Positions 58,217 through 64,000 of a DNA stretch of 64,000 nucleotides are shown here, piece after piece. Every line of letters starts with the position of its first letter. Position 1 is the first letter of the stretch. The notes below the pieces were generated by a model, which saw nothing but the letters and a program-made list of their open reading frames with translations, did no database searches and had not been told where the DNA came from. A program made the translations under genes and the position numbers. Origin of the DNA: Proteromonas lacertae (Eukaryota > Sar > Bigyra > Opalinata > Proteromonadidae); NCBI GenBank assembly GCA_002245135.1, contig NGBS01000311.1, forward strand, positions 1 to 64,000, written 5' to 3'.

Positions 58217-60371
58217 ATGGATTCTAGCGATATAATATTCCTGGTTTTAATTTTTATAATAATAGCATTGATATTTGCCATAATAGTCTACTCCTGTCTT
58301 TCTACAAAGCAAAGTGACTCTTCTAAAAGTTCAGATCATCTTGTTGAAGACCATTCAAGGTCGTATTTATAAATTTATTTACGTTTATAGGTATGCTCGT
58401 ATTTCTGATAAATTATTAACTCCAATAATGGAAGGACAAGAAGATGAATCTAATGTTGAAGTGAAATCAGTATAATTTTATATCTAACAAATTATTTAAA
58501 ATATAGTATTTATCATGGCAACATATCTCATGTGTGATAAACGAAAAAAGTGCATTAGAGGATGTGTCAGGATTTATCAAGAGTGAAGATGGAATATTAG
58601 CTATAATTGGTCCACCAGGTTGTGGTAAAACGACATTACTTAAAATCCTTGGAGGAAGAATGTCAGTTCATCCTTACACTGGTCATGTATGTTTAGATGG
58701 TGAAGAATATACAGACAGAGAGATAAGAGTTCATATTGGTTATGTACCACGATTTGATTCATTTATTGAATATCAGACAATTAGAGAAATGTTGGAATTT
58801 ACAGCTAAAATGTCATTACCAGATTGGGTGTATATATTATTATTATGTATATAATAAATATAGTGGAAATACAGAAAGAGCTGGAAGAGTTGATACAGTA
58901 TTAGGTCAGTTAAACTTATTTAAAATACAAGTATAATAATAATAATAATTATATATTTATATTAATTATTTTAATGAATAGAATAAACTAATTAAAGATT
59001 TAGGTTCAACTGATCGTAGATTGCTCTCCATCGCCAATGCAATTGTTTCTAATCCAGCTGTATTAGTTATTGATGAACCAGTAAGAGATTTCGATGTAAA
59101 AACATCGCAACTAATCATGGATTCAATCAAACAACTCTCAAAATATGGTCAAATAGTCATTTGTACATTTCAACAACCTCGTTCTATAATCCTGCGACAA
59201 TGTGAACAAGTATTATTATTAGGACATACAGGACAAAGTGTGTATTTTGGTAAATTAGAAAATGCTGTAAGTTATTTCGATAATATTGGAATATATCGTC
59301 CTGATCAAATGAGTACTGGTGAATTTCTATTGGATATTGTGACAGATGCGGAACAAGCAGATCTTGCTGAGTATGCTAATAAGTATATAGAATCTGAGAA
59401 TTATCGTGAAATGGAGGAGAATATAATGGATGTACATAAACAAAGTGCTGAATTAGTAAAACATACACATGTATGGATTTCTATCCAACACGAAGCGTTT
59501 TATTTAATAAGAAGAAACATAAGGACAATATTAAGGAATAGAGGATTGTTTATATTTCATATATCTTTTTATTTAACTTTTATAATAGTATTTGTTTAAT
59601 TCGTTTTTTTTTTAAGCTTTAGGTTCTTTATTATTTGGAATAGTGGTTGGATTAATCTATTTACAATTAGATTATGAATATAAAGGGTTATATAATAGAA
59701 ATGGTTTGATTTATATAACAGCAGTATATAGTAATGTATGTGGTTTATCAGTATTAAGATGGAATTATGAAAGAGATTATACCTCCTTTGAACTAATAGG
59801 TGGTAAATATAGAACGAAAATATATTTCTTTACTTGGATACTGATTGATATTATTTTCCTAAGGATTTTACCATCGTTTTTATATTGTGTTCCAATGGTA
59901 TTATTATCAGGAATTGTTGATAAATCGAATGTAATTACCACTACATTTACTATATGGATGATTTTAGTGTTAATTACCATTACTACATCCACTTTATATA
60001 TGATTTTTGTAATTATATTCCAAGAAAAATATGCCTTTTTCTGTAGTGGATTTTTATTTTTTGTTATGATGTTTTTCACTCGATTTGTGTTTCAAGCACA
60101 TGGATTTCTGGGAATTATTTGTGATTTATCAATTGTTGAAGCAGGATTTCGTCTTTTAATGGATTCTGTGTTTGGGCAGGAAGCTGTGTATTATTTTAAC
60201 CCAAAAGGTATTGGGTTTGCTCATAAGATATTGAGTTCGGCGTGGTTAAAACAGTTTGAATATGGAGATACAACTTTTCATAAATTTAGAATTGAATTGC
60301 TAGTTGTTCAGAGTTTGGCACAAATATTGATAGGTATGGTATGTGTTAAGTTTAAATATGCTAAGAGTTAA
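58217..60371 (+). CDS. ABCG-type half transporter with extra N-terminal TM and degenerate ATP-binding motifs
   Basis: Exon 1 (ATG 58217) encodes a single hydrophobic segment (IIFLVLIFIIIALIFAIIVY) and a Ser-rich linker. After introns at 58360-58390 and 58470-58506 the ATPase domain begins YLSWQHISCVINEKSALEDV. Walker A is intact (GPPGCGKTTLL) and so is Walker B (AVLVIDEP). The Q-loop is YVPRFD instead of VPQDD, the signature is GSTDRRLLSIANAI instead of VSGGERKR, and the H-loop is TFQQPRS instead of IHQPS. Introns at 58830-58863 and about 58,930-58,981 interrupt it. ABCG-like membrane helices follow the ATPase (FGIVVGLIYLQ to FFTRFVFQAHGF). A break near 59,585-59,625 beside a T10 run is not explained by a clean intron. 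ATPase impairment is inference. Confidence 0.82.
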
Positions 60372-60609
60372 TAATAAATTAATAATAAATTAAAATATTC
60401 TTTCTATATATATCTTGCGTTTCTATTTTAATATTTTTGGATTTATCTATCAAAATAATACAATTATTATATAAAATAAACAAGATAATATAAATAGTTG
60501 ATGAGATATTTTTTTCAAAGTGAATAGCTTGGCTTGTCAGTTTTTCATCGTTTTTTATTTTTTAAAACAAAACAATCAATAGATTATAGATTTTTCAATA
60601 TAATAAATT
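60372..60609. other. Intergenic, nothing seen
   Basis: About 240 bp of AT-rich sequence between two genes on the same strand; no element recognised. Confidence 0.4.
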
Positions 60610-62243
60610 ATGTTTCGTAAAAGTAAAGACCCTGACAGACAACCAATATCAGATGAAATATTCTCAACAAAAACACTTTATAACCATGAAGATCGAATAA
60701 ATGAACTAGAATCTACTGCTAGAAATAACAGAAAACAATTTTCTAAAATAGATGATGATTTCAAAGCTGTAGTAACACATCCACAATTTCAAGCTGGTTT
60801 ATTGCTTAAAGTATATTTCAAAACGTTTTATTTTTTTATATAATAAATAGGCTGATAAAACCACAGTTGAACATATGATGGAGAAACTATTAAAACGAAT
60901 TGAAGGGATGTTAGGAGATCGAGTAGGTCAAGATGAATGGAATAGCGCAATGAGTGGTAAAGCAGATGCTAAAGCTTTACAAGATCTACAAAGATCAGTT
61001 GCAGAATTAAAAGATTTAATGGATGCAAGAATAAAGCATGCCTTTGCAGATTTACTCTCAAAATATATGGCAGGAGCACCACAACTGTCTGAAGATGGTG
61101 AATTCAATTTTGGTGGAGATATTGATGAAAAATTGAAAAACAAAGCAGATCAATCAATTGTAGATGAATTACAACAACAGGTAAACGAATTAATGAATAA
61201 ATTTGGTGGAAGAAAATCCTCAATTACTGGAAACATGACTGGTGCTGAAGATGTGAGTGAATTATTAAATGCAATGAAATTAATGGAAAATCGAATGGAA
61301 GAGTTAAGTAATGGTGTTAGAGATTCAAAAGAAAGAGAAGAGATGTTTCTAGAAAGATGGAATGATTTAAAAGCACTCTGTGATGAATTACAAAAAGAAA
61401 ATAATAATTTAAGAGATCAAAATAGAAATTTAACAAAAAGATTAGAGAAATTAGAAAATAACATTAGTGGTGTAAGTGATGATGTTTCTAAAAGATTAAA
61501 AGATGCATTAGATGCTCTTCAAGCCAACGACGAGTTTCAAGATAAAACAGATGCAAAATTATCAAATCTACAACGTGAATTAAACAATCAAAGAAAATAT
61601 CAGAAAGATCAATTTGAATCAATTGATAATCGATTATCTGAATTGAAAAATGCTGTTAAACAATTAGAAGAGAATGAAAATACATTAGTTAAGCAATGTA
61701 ATGATGAATTTGGTAATATTAGAAACGAAGTTGGTGATTTACAAAGTCAAATAAATGACTTGAAAGATCCCTTAGAAACAGAAATCTGTAATTTGAAGAA
61801 TGAATGTAATACATTAATCGAAGAATTACAAAGACAACAAGCTCAACATAGACAAACATTGAATGATTATATTGCAATATTAGAAGAGAAAAAACAAAGT
61901 ACAATTAGTGATTATCAAAGTACCAATACTAGAAGTAGAGCTTTATTAACGAAGAAAGAATTAAGTCAAAGTCCAGCTGTATTAGTAGAGAATTTGAGAT
62001 TAAAACAAGATAATATGATTTTAAGAGCAAATATAAAGAATAGTAAGAAGAGTGGTTTGATATCTGATAATGATGATTTGTATTATACGAAAAGTACAAT
62101 TGCTTCAACTATAAGTAGTAATAACAGTTCCAGAAGAGGAAGTACTGCTCCACCAGCTGATTCTAGAAAGTATGTTATTATATATTATGAATTTTATGTA
62201 TAGAATTTCAACTCAACTTCCTAATATTACGTTAGGCTCATAG
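60610..62243 (+). CDS. Long coiled-coil protein, unrecognised
   Basis: Exons 60610-60810, 60851-62169 and 62204-62243, with introns of 40 and 34 nt, give about 519 residues ending in TAG. After a short N-terminal region (MFRKSKDPDRQPISDEIF) it is almost entirely heptad-containing helix: EEMFLERWNDLKALCDELQK, NLRDQNRNLTKRLEKLENN and QLEENENTLVKQCNDEFGN. A Ser-rich tail closes it. The head has a repeated AMSGKADAKALQDLQ / DEKLKNKADQSIVDELQ phrase (K-A-D helical register), seen in some ciliary and cytoskeletal proteins. No specific orthologue is recognised; a structural role is likely. Confidence 0.75.
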
Positions 62244-62582
62244 ATTGATAATATTATAGTATTATGGTGTAATTAATATAAAATATATATAATTTATTAT
62301 GAATTTAAAAGAATATTATTCTATTACATCTTTATTCACATAATGACATATCTTATCACTAATAAAAATACTTTTACAACTATATGTCTGAATTGATGAA
62401 TAATCAGCTATTTACTTGGTTATATTTGTTTATTAGTAGTTAATTGTATACAGTACTAGCTTGGTGTTAAAAATGGTCCATTTCTATGTGTATAACACTA
62501 TTTACATAAATCAATTCTATGTAAAATCATCATTTAAATTTACATAATTTATTTTGCACATATTATTTTTCTTCTCTAACTC
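62244..62582. other. Intergenic, nothing seen
   Basis: About 340 bp of AT-rich sequence without recognisable genes or repeats. Confidence 0.4.
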
Positions 62583-64000
62583 ATGGCTGAAATTTCTGTA
62601 ATCGTGTATCCATCAAAAGATGGGTATTATCACTTAAATCTTATACACTAGACATATATATGAATTAGTAGAAAAAGGTTTTGGTGATGTTCAATTTAAT
62701 GTTAAAGGAGTAGTAATTATAGGAAATAGACAATTTATATCAATCAAAAATGATATATTGAAAGCAAAGATTGAAACTCAAACCGTAGACTGTCCAATTG
62801 ATATTGATGGTGTTGAACCTAATGCATTTAAAGAATGTTTAAGGTTATTAGGTGGCGCAGAAGTAAAGATTAATGAAAATAATTGCATTGATTTACTTGT
62901 AGCATCGATAATTCTTGAAATACCTAAACTTAAAGAGAATGCTTCTAAGTATAATTGAGTATTTTTTCTAATTATTGTAGGTATATTATTAAGAATGTTA
63001 ATGAGAAAATTGTCACTCAATTCTTAAAGAACCTTGAAACAGCTACAACAGTTGCTGATGTTGAAATTAAAGTGATAGAGTTTTTAGTTCATCATGGTTA
63101 CATATATTTTGATAACTGTATAACCATTTTGATTTGATTTGATTCTATAGATCACTTATTTAAGTTATCAATATCAGAATTGTATTACATTTGTCAAATT
63201 GAGGATATGATAATTCCATCAGAGAAATATATGTTGGTTAGAATTATAGATTATTATAATCATTTTATAAAAAGCAAATCTGGTGAAGAAGGTGAAGAAT
63301 TTACAGAACATATAAAGAATATTATCCAATGCATAAACTATGGAGATGATTGTTTAAAAGAATTATACCATATAAAGTTATATGAAGAAAAAGATGAAAA
63401 ACTTGAGAGAGTGAATAGAGTTTACTTCAGTATAAATATATTCTATACATGTACTGAATAGATCCAAGTTCAAGCGAAGATTTAAACAAACATTTGATTG
63501 CTTTATATAATAGTGATAAGAGTTCTTTTCATTTATCTAATGAAATGAAAGAGGGATTAGAAAATATCCAACATCTTGTTGATTTTATTTCCCCAATTGT
63601 AACTGATAAAGAAACAAATGATAAAACATTCATAAATTGTTTGACAATCTTATTAGAATGTCATGTTGAAAATCCATTCAATTCCGAAAAAGATCGAATA
63701 GATTGTTTTACAAGACTTTTAGGTTTATATGATAAAGTTGTTGATAATCATAATTTGAAATATAGCGAGAATAATGTATTAGAATGTTTTTTACTATTTA
63801 CTATGAAGTGTATTATTAACATTTATTTATACATTTATAGATGCAGAAGCATTAAGAGATAAATTAGGAAGTAAAGAATTAGTAAAAATATTACAATATT
63901 ATAATGTATTAAAAGATAATGAAGCAGTTACAATGGTTGAAAGATTGAAACTAGTGTGTGATCCAAATGATTTTCAATGTTTAGGTGGATTATTAAATAT
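62583..64000 (+). CDS. BTB/POZ-like helical protein, partial at right edge
   Basis: ATG 62583 (MAEISVIVYPSKDG) and a 28-nt intron near 62,625-62,650 lead to a BTB-like fold: HIYELVEKGFGDVQFNVKG, a strand IIGNRQFISIKNDILKAKI, then AFKECLRLLGGAEVKINEN and CIDLLVASIILEIPKL. Further exons with introns near 62,950-62,981, 63,120-63,149, 63,432-63,462 and 63,809-63,841 add helical BACK-like sequence (FLKNLETATTVADVEIKV, LYYICQIEDMIIPSEKYMLV). The frame is still open at the window end, so the gene is incomplete. BTB proteins often act as cullin adaptors, but no Kelch, MATH or ankyrin partner is seen here. Confidence 0.6.

Noticed and set aside
58217-58475. A separate 75-residue single-TM gene
   Set aside because: The apparent stop lies in a GTATAA...ATATAG intron (58470-58506); splicing joins it in frame to the ABC transporter domain.
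1-64000. A non-standard genetic code
   Set aside because: TAA, TAG and TGA all end conserved genes at the expected place (for example WDR92, NDUFA1-like and the WW-like gene), and none is needed as sense.

Overview
The window is nuclear DNA from a ciliated unicellular eukaryote that I cannot place further. It is AT-rich. Nearly all genes are split by tiny introns (mostly 26-50 nt, almost always GTA...TAG), stops are TAA, TAG and TGA, and coding regions carry Asn, Gln, Lys and Ser/Thr-Pro rich stretches. An ordinary aerobic mitochondrion is implied by a mitoribosomal protein (mL43), a probable complex I subunit (NDUFA1-like), prohibitin and a Tom40-like porin. Motile cilia are implied by WDR92/DNAAF10 and an LRRC43-like protein, with weaker support from a BART-domain protein.

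Layout. 1-5.7 kb: four genes in succession (Hsp70, an unrecognised gene, a PH coiled-coil protein, class II dihydroorotase), each interrupted by single-base frameshifts although their protein motifs are well kept. 5.7-11.6 kb: WDR92, then a tandem array of Hsp70 ATPase domains whose 3' end is split by a 1,060-bp hAT-type transposon with 11-bp terminal repeats and a perfect 8-bp target duplication. 11.7-16 kb: a DEP-START-AGC kinase, divergent from a radical SAM enzyme of the AmmeMemoRadiSam family. 16-25.6 kb: a surface-protein region with a roughly 2,000-residue PA14/putative-Ig/sushi membrane protein and an opposing membrane protein built from a repeated Cys-framed domain. 26.5-48.6 kb: dense housekeeping and ciliary genes (DHX8/Prp22 helicase, zinc-finger protein, BART protein, mL43, RagC GTPase, ERK-type MAP kinase, Tom40-like porin, LRRC43, NT5DC nucleotidase, SNU13, NDUFA1-like, WW-like protein, RluA-type pseudouridine synthase). 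48.7-64 kb: a pseudokinase-LRR protein, a WW-MyTH4-FERM scaffold, an FYV7-like rRNA-processing protein, prohibitin, a degenerate ABCG transporter, a coiled-coil protein and a BTB-like gene running off the right edge.

The housekeeping genes are packed head-to-head, many pairs separated by only about 40-120 bp, which suggests shared bidirectional promoters. Accessory material (Hsp70 array, transposon, surface proteins, LRR relic) is concentrated at 1-26 kb. Numerous single-base frameshifts, mostly at homopolymers in conserved genes, suggest a draft long-read consensus rather than true gene death. I saw no rRNA, tRNA or CRISPR array.
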